Of a stretch of 50,855 nucleotides of DNA, positions 8,929-15,944 are shown piece after piece. This stretch comes from Deltaproteobacteria bacterium. GTDB lineage: Bacteria; Desulfobacterota; Binatia; UBA9968. The translations under genes were made by a program, and so were the position numbers. Positions within the stretch are counted from its first letter, which is position 1. Every line of letters starts with the position of its first letter. The notes beneath the pieces are model-generated. The model worked only from the letters and a program-made list of their open reading frames with translations, was not told the DNA's origin and ran no database searches. Location: positions 1 through 50,855 of the forward strand of contig JACQUW010000100.1 of the NCBI GenBank assembly GCA_016210115.1. The letters are read 5' to 3'.

Positions 8929-9708
8929 ATGAAGGAGAGAAACAAAAAGATGGTGGATGCTCTGGCTGAAGAGCTCCAAAGAAGGCGGCTCGCCATTGTC
9001 GGCGAGGTAGACCAAACGGAAGGAGATTTGAAGAGTATCACCCAGGAGCGCGAGCCCGAAATGGAAGAAGATGCTCAAAAGGAGCGGATCGCCACGATTC
9101 TGGAGCGCCTGAACGATAGGGAGCGAGCGGAACTCGAAGAAATCGATGTGGCTCTCCAGCGAATCGTCAGGGGCACTTACGGAAAATGCGAATCATGCGG
9201 AAACCCAATCGCGCTGGAGCGGCTCCAAGCCCTTCCGACAACCCGGCTCTGCATTCAGTGCGCCCGCGCCCGCGAGGGGCTGGAAACCGGCGAGGCAGAG
9301 GAGGAGGCGAGCGAAAGCCCGATGCCGCCGGATTTGAGTATGCTCGACAACGATGAACTGGAGGCGGCGCTTTATGAGATCGTCCGGAATGCCGGCACCA
9401 TTGACATGGAGGAGCTCGAGATTTCCGCCCGCGATGGTGTGATTTACCTGGAAGGCGCGATCCCCAGCGAGAAACAGCACCAGATCCTGACGCAGTTGCT
9501 CCAGGACGTGGGGGGAATTCAGGATCTCGTCGATCATCTGGAGATTCGGAGAATTGCCTGGGAGCGCACCGATCGCTCCAGAGCAGAGTCGGCGGAGGAG
9601 CAGCCCCCGTCCGAGGAGACCGAGACCGAAGATGTCGTCAGAAGCATCCAGGAAGGTACTCCGTATAGCCCGCCACTGAGCCCTATTCCGGATGAAGAAC
9701 AGGAGTAA
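8929..9708 (+). CDS. DksA/TraR-type zinc-finger protein fused to a BON domain
   Basis: A 259-residue two-part protein. Residues 5-80 form a charged, probably coiled-coil helical region, leading into GTYGKCESCG and RLCIQCAR: Cys87, Cys90, Cys108 and Cys111 are the C4 zinc finger of DksA/TraR proteins. After an acidic linker, residues about 140-205 (DNDELEAALYEIVRNAG through VDHLEIRRIAW) match a BON domain, including the strand-turn GVIYLEGAIPS. The tail is acidic and Pro/Ser/Glu-rich. DksA proteins bind the RNA polymerase secondary channel; BON domains usually bind membranes or ligands. ATG 8929 is preferred over 8863 because it has an AGAAAGGGG site and removes a basic extension overlapping the previous gene. 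Confidence 0.85.
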   Translation: MKERNKKMVDALAEELQRRRLAIVGEVDQTEGDLKSITQEREPEMEEDAQKERIATILERLNDRERAELEEIDVALQRIVRGTYGKCESCGNPIALERLQALPTTRLCIQCARAREGLETGEAEEEASESPMPPDLSMLDNDELEAALYEIVRNAGTIDMEELEISARDGVIYLEGAIPSEKQHQILTQLLQDVGGIQDLVDHLEIRRIAWERTDRSRAESAEEQPPSEETETEDVVRSIQEGTPYSPPLSPIPDEEQE

Positions 9709-9715
9709 TTGCTTC

Positions 9716-9746
9716 AGCCTCGGGCGCAACGTTTCAGGCCGAGGCT
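9716..9746 (+). terminator. Hairpin after the DksA-BON gene, terminator-like without a T-tract
   Basis: AGCCTCGG (9716-9723) and CCGAGGCT (9739-9746) form a perfect 8-bp stem with a 15-nt loop, starting 8 nt after the stop codon. No run of T follows, so it is either an mRNA-end stabilising stem or a weak terminator. Confidence 0.45.
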
Positions 9747-9841
9747 TGCGCGTTCAAGGGTGACCCTTCCAGAATATTCCCCCATTGATTAGAAACGCCA
9801 TTGCAGTATTCTAGAATAAATTTCACCTCCTGGTCGGAACA

Positions 9842-10789
9842 ATGAATCTGCATGAGCTGTCGATTGAAGAAATTCGGAAGCGATTCCTACAGGGAAATGA
9901 GTCCGTAACGGCCCGGTCTTTAAACACGCTGCGGCGGGATGCACGGGACGGGGTGCGAAAGCTTTACGCGTTGGTAAAAAAACGCTACGAGAAGGAGCGG
10001 GCGGAGCGCTTGCGTGTTCAGAATATGCTGAACTTCGAGCGCGTGCTCTGGAAGTCGGGCCTCAGGTCGGTTGCTGGAGTGGATGAAGTCGGATTGGGGC
10101 CGCTCGCCGGCCCTGTGGTCGCCGCGGCGGTCGTCTTTCCGCCGGGAACCGAGCTTCCCGGAATAGACGATTCGAAGCGGCTGGACTCCGACCAACGATC
10201 GAAAATGGAGATAGCCATCCGGGAGTCTGCAACAGCGCTCGGCATCGGCTTAGCCGAAGTGGACGAGATCGACAGGATCAATATCTATCAAGCGGCGCTT
10301 GTCGCGATGCGCCGCGCCGTCGAAGCGCTTCCCGTGGTCCCCGAACATGTTCTTACGGATGCGCGGAGCATCCCCGGCCTTTCCATACCGCAGAACGCGT
10401 TCTGCAAAGGTGATGGGATTAACTTTTCCATTGCCGCCGCATCCATCATCGCTAAAACTCACCGTGATCGGCTTATGGACGAATTGGGCGGAAAATATCC
10501 GGGTTACGGCTTCGCTCAGCACAAGGGTTATAGTACTCCCGAGCACCAGAACGCGATACGGGCGCTTGGGCCGTGTCCGGCGCATCGGATATCTTTTCCT
10601 TTCATCAGAGAGCTTTGCGGCGAGTTCTCGGAGCTATTTTACGCTCTTAAACAAAGCCTCCAAACAGTGGATTCCGCCCCGGCGCTGCGTTCCTTCGAGA
10701 CGGAGCTGAAAGAGCGCTGGTCGGATCTGAGCGAAAACGAACAGCGGAAGATCCGGTTGATGATCTCGCGGCGCTGGAAGACGATCTGA
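9842..10789 (+). CDS. rnhB: Ribonuclease HII with N- and C-terminal extensions
   Basis: RNase HII cleaves RNA in RNA-DNA hybrids and starts removal of single ribonucleotides from DNA. At 315 residues it is longer than the usual 200-260. Residues 1-75 form a basic helical extension like that of Bacillus RnhB, ending in MLNFERVLW. The catalytic core starts at GVDEVG; the expected metal ligands are present: Asp81, Glu82, Asp173 (LTDA) and Asp209 (HRDR). SIAAASIIAKTHRDR and GYGFAQHKGYSTPEH are also family blocks. The GRG motif is GLG here (Leu85), an unusual change. Residues 265-315 are an extra basic tail. No strong ribosome site precedes the ATG. Confidence 0.93.
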   Translation: MNLHELSIEEIRKRFLQGNESVTARSLNTLRRDARDGVRKLYALVKKRYEKERAERLRVQNMLNFERVLWKSGLRSVAGVDEVGLGPLAGPVVAAAVVFPPGTELPGIDDSKRLDSDQRSKMEIAIRESATALGIGLAEVDEIDRINIYQAALVAMRRAVEALPVVPEHVLTDARSIPGLSIPQNAFCKGDGINFSIAAASIIAKTHRDRLMDELGGKYPGYGFAQHKGYSTPEHQNAIRALGPCPAHRISFPFIRELCGEFSELFYALKQSLQTVDSAPALRSFETELKERWSDLSENEQRKIRLMISRRWKTI

Positions 10790-10815
10790 ATAATCGCGGT
10801 GCGGCTCTTCCTCTT

Positions 10816-12234
10816 TCATCCAAGGTCCTTCAAAACCCTCCGGGCTGCAAAATAACCGCACATTCCGTGGACCCCTCCACCCGGCGGCGTCGATGCCGAG
10901 CAGAGGTATAAACCCTTAACCGGTGTCGAGTAGAGCCTCGCAGTGGGGCGGAAAAAGAACTGCCCGGGAGTGGCCGCCCCTCCATTGATATCGCCGCCAA
11001 CGAGATTCGCGTTATGTTGTTCTAGATCCGCAGGCGAATGGATCGTCCGTGAAAGCACGCGGTCACGGAACCCGGGGGCGAAACGCTCGATCTGAGTTTC
11101 AATTCTTTCAGTCATATCCTGCGGTGAGTTATGAGGCACATGACAATAGGCCCAGGCCGTGTGCTTTCCGCCCGGAGCGCGCGCGGGATCGAAAAGCGAC
11201 GGCTGCGAGATCAGCACGAACGGCTTCTCACAAACAGAGCCCTCCCAAGCAACTCGCTCGGAGAGCGCAATCTCTTCCAATGTTCCGCCTAAGTGTACGG
11301 TGCCGGCGAGATTGCAAGCTTCGCTCTTCCAGGGAATCGGGCCGCTCAAAGCCCAATCAACCTTAAAGGCGCCCATCCCGTACCGGTACGATTCGAGACT
11401 GCGCCGGAATCGCGCCGGCAGGCGGTCGGCCCCGATCTTCAGGAGCTGCCGCGGGGTAACGTCGCAAAGAATTGCCCGGGCATTGGGAAGATCGTCGAGC
11501 GATTCGATGCGTCGTTGAGTTGCGATCTCGCCGCCCAGGGTTCGCAGATGTAGCACTAAAGCATCGGCAATTTTTTGCGCTCCGCCCGCCGGAAAAGGCC
11601 AGCCAACAGCATGGCCGGCAGCTCCCAGCACCACACCAAATGCGGCGGTCATCGGGTATTCCAGGGGAAGCATCGAATGCGCGGCGAGGCCTCCAAAAAG
11701 AGCCCGCGCCCGCGCCGTCTTAAAAGAACTTTCGGCGAGCTTGCGAGATGACCTGAACGCGTTAAGAGCAAAAATCAGAAGACCGACAGGATCAGACGGA
11801 AGACGGGCCGGTCCCAAAAGATCAGAAATCAGATGTTCCCAATTTCGAACCGCGGAACCTAACAACCGGCGGTAGGCTTTGCCGTCTTCGGCCAGGTGCG
11901 CGCCCGTCTTCTCGAAAGAGCGCTCGAGCAGGACGGCCGACCCATCGTCTAGCGGATGCGCCAGAGGCACCGGCGGCTGAATCCATTTTAAGCCGTAGCG
12001 CGAGAGAGGAAGCTTGCGAAAGAAGGGAGAAGAAAGAGCCAGCGGGTGAACGGCTGAGCAGAGATCGTGAACGAAGCCGGGCAACGTAAGCTCGGCGGAG
12101 CGCGCCCCACCACCATAAGTGGGCTCCGCCTCGTAAACGATCACTGACCAGCCGGCTTCCGCAAGGACAATGGCGGCGGCGAGGCCATTGGGACCAGAGC
12201 CGATGACAACGGCGTCGTAACGTGCGGACGGCAT
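10816..12234 (-). CDS. FAD-dependent oxidoreductase of the phytoene desaturase/CrtI-like family
   Basis: A 472-residue flavoprotein. The N-terminus has the dinucleotide-binding fold VVIGSGPNGLAAAIVLAEAG (GxGxxG, residues 9-28) closed by an acidic residue in YEAE, then the GGGARSAE block where FAD is held. The C-terminus ends with CSASTPPGGGVHGMCGYFAAR, the second FAD-contacting motif of the carotenoid desaturase and amine-oxidase superfamily. No carotenoid genes lie nearby, so the substrate is unknown; many such proteins are annotated only as NAD(P)/FAD-dependent oxidoreductases. It lies 39 nt upstream of the DUF72 gene's stop codon in the same orientation, with the DUF72 gene read first. Confidence 0.85.
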   Translation of the reverse strand: MPSARYDAVVIGSGPNGLAAAIVLAEAGWSVIVYEAEPTYGGGARSAELTLPGFVHDLCSAVHPLALSSPFFRKLPLSRYGLKWIQPPVPLAHPLDDGSAVLLERSFEKTGAHLAEDGKAYRRLLGSAVRNWEHLISDLLGPARLPSDPVGLLIFALNAFRSSRKLAESSFKTARARALFGGLAAHSMLPLEYPMTAAFGVVLGAAGHAVGWPFPAGGAQKIADALVLHLRTLGGEIATQRRIESLDDLPNARAILCDVTPRQLLKIGADRLPARFRRSLESYRYGMGAFKVDWALSGPIPWKSEACNLAGTVHLGGTLEEIALSERVAWEGSVCEKPFVLISQPSLFDPARAPGGKHTAWAYCHVPHNSPQDMTERIETQIERFAPGFRDRVLSRTIHSPADLEQHNANLVGGDINGGAATPGQFFFRPTARLYSTPVKGLYLCSASTPPGGGVHGMCGYFAARRVLKDLG

Positions 12235-12273
12235 TTTTTTGTCTCGAAGACGGCGTCGCGCCGCGCGGAGGGC

Positions 12274-13041
12274 TCAGCGCGCGGGAAAATACGGCGCGAG
12301 ATACGGATCGGGGATCATCGCCAGGAGAGTGAGAGCATTCTTTATGGCGTAACCCTCGGCATCATTATTGAAGTAAATGTAGACGTCCTTTCCCTTCTTC
12401 GCCACGTTGATGATGAATTCGGCATCTTTGGCAAGCTGTTCATCGGAATAACACGATGCATATTGAGCCGTAGCCCCGTGACGGCGGATATAGCAAAACG
12501 GGCCCACCAGAGGAATTTCCTTTTCAAACTTCGGCGCATCGGCAAGACAGACCGTCCAGCCGGCCGCCTCAATGAGCCGATAAATCTCCTCCGTGAGCCA
12601 GCTCTCATGCCGGAATTCGAGCGCCACCCTAAGTCCTTTTTTCCTCGAAAGCGCGCGCTGCAAACCCTTGAGCCTTTGCGGATCGGCTTTCATCTGCGGC
12701 GGCAGCTGAAAAAGAATCGGCCCGCGCTTATTTCCGAGCCGGGAAAGAGCGGCCATAAAACGGCTCACGCTCTCCTCCGGGTCCTTGAGCTTTTTCATGT
12801 GCGTAATGAAGCGGCTCGCCTTGGTGGCAAATATGAAGCTGGCGGGAACGGTTTTGGCCCAATCACCAAACGTCTCAGGGGAGGGAAGCCGATAAAACGT
12901 ATTGTTGAGCTCTACGGTGCCGAATTGCCCGGCATAGAACAAAAGCCAATCTTTTTGGCCAAGGCCTTTCGGATAAAAGCGACCGTTAGCCCAGTGTTTA
13001 TAATTCCAGCCGCTCGTGCCGATAAAAACGCTGCTTTTCAT
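12274..13041 (-). CDS. DUF72 domain protein (YecE family)
   Basis: A 255-residue protein covering the whole DUF72 domain, a TIM-barrel family of unknown biochemical role. The opening FIGTSGWNYKHW, then KDWLLFYAGQFGTVELNNTFYRLPS and FIFATKASRFITH are the diagnostic blocks, and VYIYFNNDAEGYAIKNAL near the C-terminus is typical. A longer reading from a TTG at 13074 adds 11 residues; ATG 13041 is preferred because the family starts just before this GTSGW segment. It is probably co-transcribed with the FAD oxidoreductase that follows it. Confidence 0.9.
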   Translation of the reverse strand: MKSSVFIGTSGWNYKHWANGRFYPKGLGQKDWLLFYAGQFGTVELNNTFYRLPSPETFGDWAKTVPASFIFATKASRFITHMKKLKDPEESVSRFMAALSRLGNKRGPILFQLPPQMKADPQRLKGLQRALSRKKGLRVALEFRHESWLTEEIYRLIEAAGWTVCLADAPKFEKEIPLVGPFCYIRRHGATAQYASCYSDEQLAKDAEFIINVAKKGKDVYIYFNNDAEGYAIKNALTLLAMIPDPYLAPYFPAR

Positions 13042-13689
13042 CTTCGCTTTCTTATTATCATTTGATAACCGCAACCAAAAGAACGGTCCTACCCCACATT
13101 ATTCATCGATACAGGACGAGGCAGCACATACTGTAGACCGAGGTGCGAGTGTTTATGAGAGAGAGCACAGGCCTGTCATGAGCGGAGGTCGAAAGGGACG
13201 TGCAGCTTCAAACATTTTGCTCTTCGGGTTCCGGGAGAATCCAAGCGGGGTGAGAGTATCCTGCCAGGCGATTTTCCGGCGGCGCATCCCACCGTTGGCC
13301 AAGCCCGGGTTCTCATCAAACCGGCTCCCATCAAACCAACGCGATGGTTTCAGACGTGAAACCCGATGCCGTGATCTCGGCTGACGGCACCCTTAAGACA
13401 ATTCGGCACCACGGCCTTGGGCACACAGCCATGTCGTTAGTAAAGAGGGTAGGTTTCTCCTTGATACCACTCGCTCCCCTTTTTCTTGAATTCAGGAAAT
13501 GCAACGTTGCCTTTACTTTCGATTAACAACGCCGCCTTGTCGCGAGGGTGTTCGCAGTGCCAAGGTCAATGGCAAGATCGTTGGAAAAGAGACCGAAAGC
13601 GGAATTGAGCATTTCAAGTTCTTCTTTAAGCCGTCGCAAGCAACAGATTGCTCGCAAGCTCAATGCTCACCAGAGCTGCTGACCCTCCG
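13042..13689. other. Gene-free stretch at the edge of the accessory island
   Basis: About 650 bp between the DUF72 gene and the end of the Cas4-like nuclease gene. Short frames exist on both strands, but none has a ribosome site, conserved motif or coding-like composition that I can support. It may hold decayed coding sequence. No inverted repeats of insertion-sequence type and no tRNA were seen. Confidence 0.5.
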
Positions 13690-14643
13690 TTAAGACCACG
13701 ATGCTTGAACCATGACGCGGCCCTTTCGTCGCTGGATCCGGAATGAGGTATCGGGTGCGACAAGCGCGCTGCTACAAGCGGCGGCGGCATTGAAGGGGCA
13801 CTTACGACACTTGGCGGGATTCCTCGTTGGTATGGGGTCACGGTTGCCAAGCCAGTATTTAAGAGACCATCGCAGGGCCTTTTCCGCTGCGGACTCCTGG
13901 TACCTGTAGAAGTGCAGCGCACGCGTGTCGTCTTCCATCGTTAGGGGTTCCCTTTTTGTCATTGCGTGCTGCTTCATCTTTTTCCGCGCTCTAATCCATT
14001 TTGCTTTAACCTCCTCCAGACACCCAAGCTCAGTGATCATTTCAAGCTTTGAAGTTCTGGAATTGGTCGCGCTGACGTGCGGTACGACGCAGACCGCGCA
14101 TACCAGGCCCGTCACGTCATAGCCGTTGCGCTGCAAGAGCCATCCGTAAAGCTGCGCCTGGATATATCGATCGGGGAACGGGTTGGGCCTTCGTGAGAAT
14201 TTGAACTCCACAACAAGCAGGCATTGCCACCCACGGAATTCGACCAGGTCCGGGACACCAACTATGTGTATGCCATCGAACGTCGCTTCGAATCGACTCT
14301 CTTGAAGCGAAACACGCCTCTTCTGCCTCAGAACCTGCTCAAACTCCTTGCTCGTTATGGGCACGGCATCTCGGCTAAGCTCTTCGTGGCCCTTCGTCCC
14401 GGATTCGAGGTCAATGGACTGGATTTTGACCTCGGGATGTTGGATTGACAAGTCCGTCTTCTTCTCGCAATACCACTGGCTCGAGAGAGTCGAAACTCCG
14501 ACTCCGAGACGCCCATGTGCCAGTTCCTTTCGCTCGATGGCGCGGGACGTGCCCTCCGTCCCTGTGTCCTGTGCGGGGAGCTCCCATGTATTATCGAGCT
14601 GCTCTCGAGGCTTAGCTTGGTTGCTACTGATCGTCGTAGTCAT
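13690..14643 (-). CDS. Cas4-like PD-(D/E)XK nuclease with probable iron-sulfur cluster
   Basis: A 317-residue RecB-family nuclease. The order of motifs is complete: His86 in GTKGHEEL, Pro131-Asp132 in VGVPDLVEF, Glu146-x-Lys148 in VVEFKFS, and QxxxY at Gln162-Tyr166 in QAQLYGW. Four cysteines are placed as in Cas4 and AddB: Cys59 early (QWYCEKK) and Cys279, Cys282, Cys290 late (CRKCPFNAAAAC), so a 4Fe-4S cluster is likely. Cas4 enzymes are DNA exonucleases trimming ends. No cas1, cas2 or CRISPR array is nearby, so it is a solo relative. The ATG has an AAAGG site 7 nt upstream. It is last in a compact four-gene run starting at 15553. Confidence 0.85.
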   Translation of the reverse strand: MTTTISSNQAKPREQLDNTWELPAQDTGTEGTSRAIERKELAHGRLGVGVSTLSSQWYCEKKTDLSIQHPEVKIQSIDLESGTKGHEELSRDAVPITSKEFEQVLRQKRRVSLQESRFEATFDGIHIVGVPDLVEFRGWQCLLVVEFKFSRRPNPFPDRYIQAQLYGWLLQRNGYDVTGLVCAVCVVPHVSATNSRTSKLEMITELGCLEEVKAKWIRARKKMKQHAMTKREPLTMEDDTRALHFYRYQESAAEKALRWSLKYWLGNRDPIPTRNPAKCRKCPFNAAAACSSALVAPDTSFRIQRRKGRVMVQASWS

Positions 14644-14654
14644 TCAATGCCTTT

Positions 14655-14810
14655 TCAAAACACCCTGAGATGGCCGCACATAGATAAGCCGATCCCTATC
14701 GGAACAAATCCGATGCCCTCCCGGTCGGGAGATCGTCGTCGGAAGAGACTTTGCAAGTTGGAATTCAGGAACGCCTCGATCTGCGTCTTAAGGAATCTTG
14801 ATTCACTCAT
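14655..14810 (-). CDS. Small ORF, 51 residues, translationally coupled, unknown function
   Basis: The frame begins MSESRFLKTQIEAFLNSNLQ and overlaps the preceding membrane-peptide gene by 8 nt (ATGAGTGA-type junction), then ends 11 nt before the nuclease ATG. This tight fit is the main support. The first 25 residues could form an amphipathic helix; then comes a basic RRRSPDR segment and a short hydrophobic tail. No family recognised. A longer frame from 14882 exists but overlaps the upstream gene far more. It may be a leader for coupling rather than a functional peptide. Confidence 0.45.
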   Translation of the reverse strand: MSESRFLKTQIEAFLNSNLQSLFRRRSPDREGIGFVPIGIGLSMCGHLRVF

Positions 14811-15030
14811 GGCTTCCATCTCGCCGCGAGTCCTGCCTTCTCCACCCAGAGCGCAAGTAATTAAATGCGACTGCAATAACACCAGCCGATAGAATCGCAG
14901 CTACTCCGAGCACTGTCTCCGTGAATTCCCCAGGAGAGTGATCAACTAAGGCTCTGTAAAGAATTTCGATGAAGATGAGCACCCCTGAAAGAAAAAGGAG
15001 GCTTTTTGTCCCTTGCCAAAATTTCCGCAT
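14803..15030 (-). CDS. Small membrane protein, two predicted transmembrane helices
   Basis: 75 residues: a basic start MRKFWQGTK, helix one at about residues 10-28 (SLLFLSGVLIFIEILYRAL), a short acidic loop HSPGEFTE, helix two at about 40-60, then a strongly basic and polar tail (SGWRRQDSRRDGSHE). Both ends should be cytoplasmic by the positive-inside rule. It starts 4 nt after the HTH gene's stop codon and overlaps the next small ORF, so it is part of the nuclease operon. The family is unknown; two-helix peptides of this kind occur in toxin and defence loci but nothing here proves that. Confidence 0.6.
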   Translation of the reverse strand: MRKFWQGTKSLLFLSGVLIFIEILYRALVDHSPGEFTETVLGVAAILSAGVIAVAFNYLRSGWRRQDSRRDGSHE

Positions 15031-15034
15031 GCTC

Positions 15035-15553
15035 CTACTCTCTGCTTCGCTTCTTCTTGAAGTTCTTAGCCAGTCGCTCGAACCATGTCGGTGGCTCGTA
15101 ACTTACTATCCAGAGGCCACCATCTGGACTCTTAATTTCAACTTCGAAAGGTATGTTGCCATGCTTGCTGTCCACTTCGGCGCGAATCAACGGGATCTGA
15201 TCCCAAGTAAAGTTTTTGATTGGTTCAAGTGCTTTTCCGAAAATGGGGCCTAAACCCAGATCAAGCTTTACGGCAGCTTCCAAGTTCGAGGGAGGTTTTT
15301 GTGGTGCGACTGGTGGTATTTCAACAGAAGCTTTCCGGGCAGCCCAGGCATTGGTCAATTTAAACCTATCGAGGTCTGCCTTCAGGAACAGCAGTGTGTT
15401 GCCCGCTCTTTTGTATGGCCTTAGCACCCCTTGAGAGACTAAACGACGAATCGAGACCCGGTGGTAATCCAGATAAACTGCTGCCTCTTCGGCGGTGAGA
15501 AGCTTCTCGCCCGTGATTGGATCGTAGAGGTGCGCGAACATCGAGGCGGACAT
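15035..15553 (-). CDS. Excisionase/MerR-like helix-turn-helix protein with unassigned C-terminal region
   Basis: The 172-residue product has a DNA-binding domain at about residues 17-68: LLTAEEAAVYLDYHRVSIRRLVSQG followed by LRPYKRAGNTLLFLKADLDRF, the standard excisionase-type winged helix. A Pro-rich linker leads to a 60-residue C-terminal region (NFTWDQIPLIRAEV through KKKRSRE) that I do not recognise and that ends very basic. The frame stays open upstream to 15862, but that part is antisense to the toxin gene; ATG 15553 (or 15541) follows a good promoter with almost no leader. It heads the operon ending in the Cas4-like nuclease and may regulate it. Confidence 0.75.
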   Translation of the reverse strand: MSASMFAHLYDPITGEKLLTAEEAAVYLDYHRVSIRRLVSQGVLRPYKRAGNTLLFLKADLDRFKLTNAWAARKASVEIPPVAPQKPPSNLEAAVKLDLGLGPIFGKALEPIKNFTWDQIPLIRAEVDSKHGNIPFEVEIKSPDGGLWIVSYEPPTWFERLAKNFKKKRSRE

Positions 15554-15556
15554 TAT

Positions 15557-15572
15557 GTTACAGATTTGTAAC
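15557..15572. promoter_or_regulatory. Dyad GTTACA-N4-TGTAAC, probable operator of the nuclease operon
   Basis: Perfect 6-bp arms (15557-15562 and 15567-15572) around GATT. The dyad overlaps the -10 box of the minus-strand promoter and lies 3 bp before the ATG at 15553. Its centre and right side (GATTTGT) are shared with the dyad at 15629-15645 in front of the toxin gene, so one regulator may bind both. Confidence 0.55.
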
Positions 15573-15592
15573 AGATGGTCCAAGTTTGTCAA
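15565..15592 (-). promoter_or_regulatory. Promoter for the HTH-nuclease operon
   Basis: On the minus strand a consensus TTGACA (15592-15587) is followed after 16 bp by TACAAA (15570-15565). Transcription would begin about 4-5 nt before the ATG at 15553, giving an almost leaderless message. No Shine-Dalgarno is present. Confidence 0.55.
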
Positions 15593-15618
15593 GCCCCGAT
15601 TCTTGGCGGGGTGCAAGC

Positions 15619-15648
15619 TTGACGGATAGTAAACGATTTGTTTACGAT
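15619..15648 (+). promoter_or_regulatory. Promoter for the higB-higA operon
   Basis: TTGACG (15619-15624) and TACGAT (15643-15648), spaced by 18 bp, point towards the toxin gene. The start of transcription would fall about on the ATG at 15654, and no Shine-Dalgarno is present, so a leaderless toxin message is likely. Confidence 0.5.
15629..15645. promoter_or_regulatory. Dyad GTAAAC-N5-GTTTAC, probable HigA operator
   Basis: Perfect 6-bp arms (15629-15634 and 15640-15645) around GATTT, lying between the -35 and -10 boxes and covering part of the -10. Placement fits autorepression of a toxin-antitoxin operon by its antitoxin. Confidence 0.6.
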
Positions 15649-15653
15649 AGAAA

Positions 15654-15935
15654 ATGATCAAATCCTTTCGCTGCCCTGAGACTGAGCGGGTCTTCAAGCG
15701 CCAGTTCGCGCGTAAGTTCCCGCACAATATACAGCAGCGGGCATTCATGAAGCTCAACGCGATCGACGCAGCTGTTAAGCTAGAGGATCTGCGTCTACCG
15801 CCCTCAAACCGCTTAGAAGCCCTGACGGGTGATCGGAAAGGACAGTACAGCATCCCAATCAATCACCAATGGCGGATCTGCTTCGTATGGCGAGAGGGGC
15901 ACGCGGAACAAGTGGAAATTGTGGATTATCATTGA
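15654..15935 (+). CDS. higB: HigB-family toxin (RelE/ParE superfamily ribosome-dependent mRNA interferase)
   Basis: A 93-residue protein of the size and pattern of HigB: MIKSFRCPETERVF at the start, then KLNAIDAAVKLEDLRLPPSNRLEALTGDRKGQYSI, and the closing strand NHQWRICFVWREGHAEQVEIVDYH with the conserved Arg of WRICF. Known HigB toxins cut mRNA at the ribosome. The stop lies 9 nt before the antitoxin ATG; toxin-first order is typical of hig loci. The start codon has no ribosome site, in line with a leaderless message from the overlapping promoter. Confidence 0.92.
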   Translation: MIKSFRCPETERVFKRQFARKFPHNIQQRAFMKLNAIDAAVKLEDLRLPPSNRLEALTGDRKGQYSIPINHQWRICFVWREGHAEQVEIVDYH

Positions 15936-15944
15936 GGAGGAAAA

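Noticed and set aside
9706..9831. Minus-strand 30-codon frame starting GTG after AGGAG, caused by CACCTCCT (9824-9831) in the rnhB leader
   Set aside because: The ribosome-like sequence touches the GTG with no spacing, and the frame crosses the 3' hairpin. Most likely chance.
13690..14643. CRISPR-Cas locus around the Cas4-like nuclease
   Set aside because: No array of regularly spaced direct repeats and no cas1, cas2 or effector gene was seen within the window.
15554..15862. N-terminal extension of the HTH protein frame, antisense to higB
   Set aside because: The extra residues mirror the toxin gene and contain no domain; a consensus promoter lies inside the region, so ATG 15553 or 15541 is the start.
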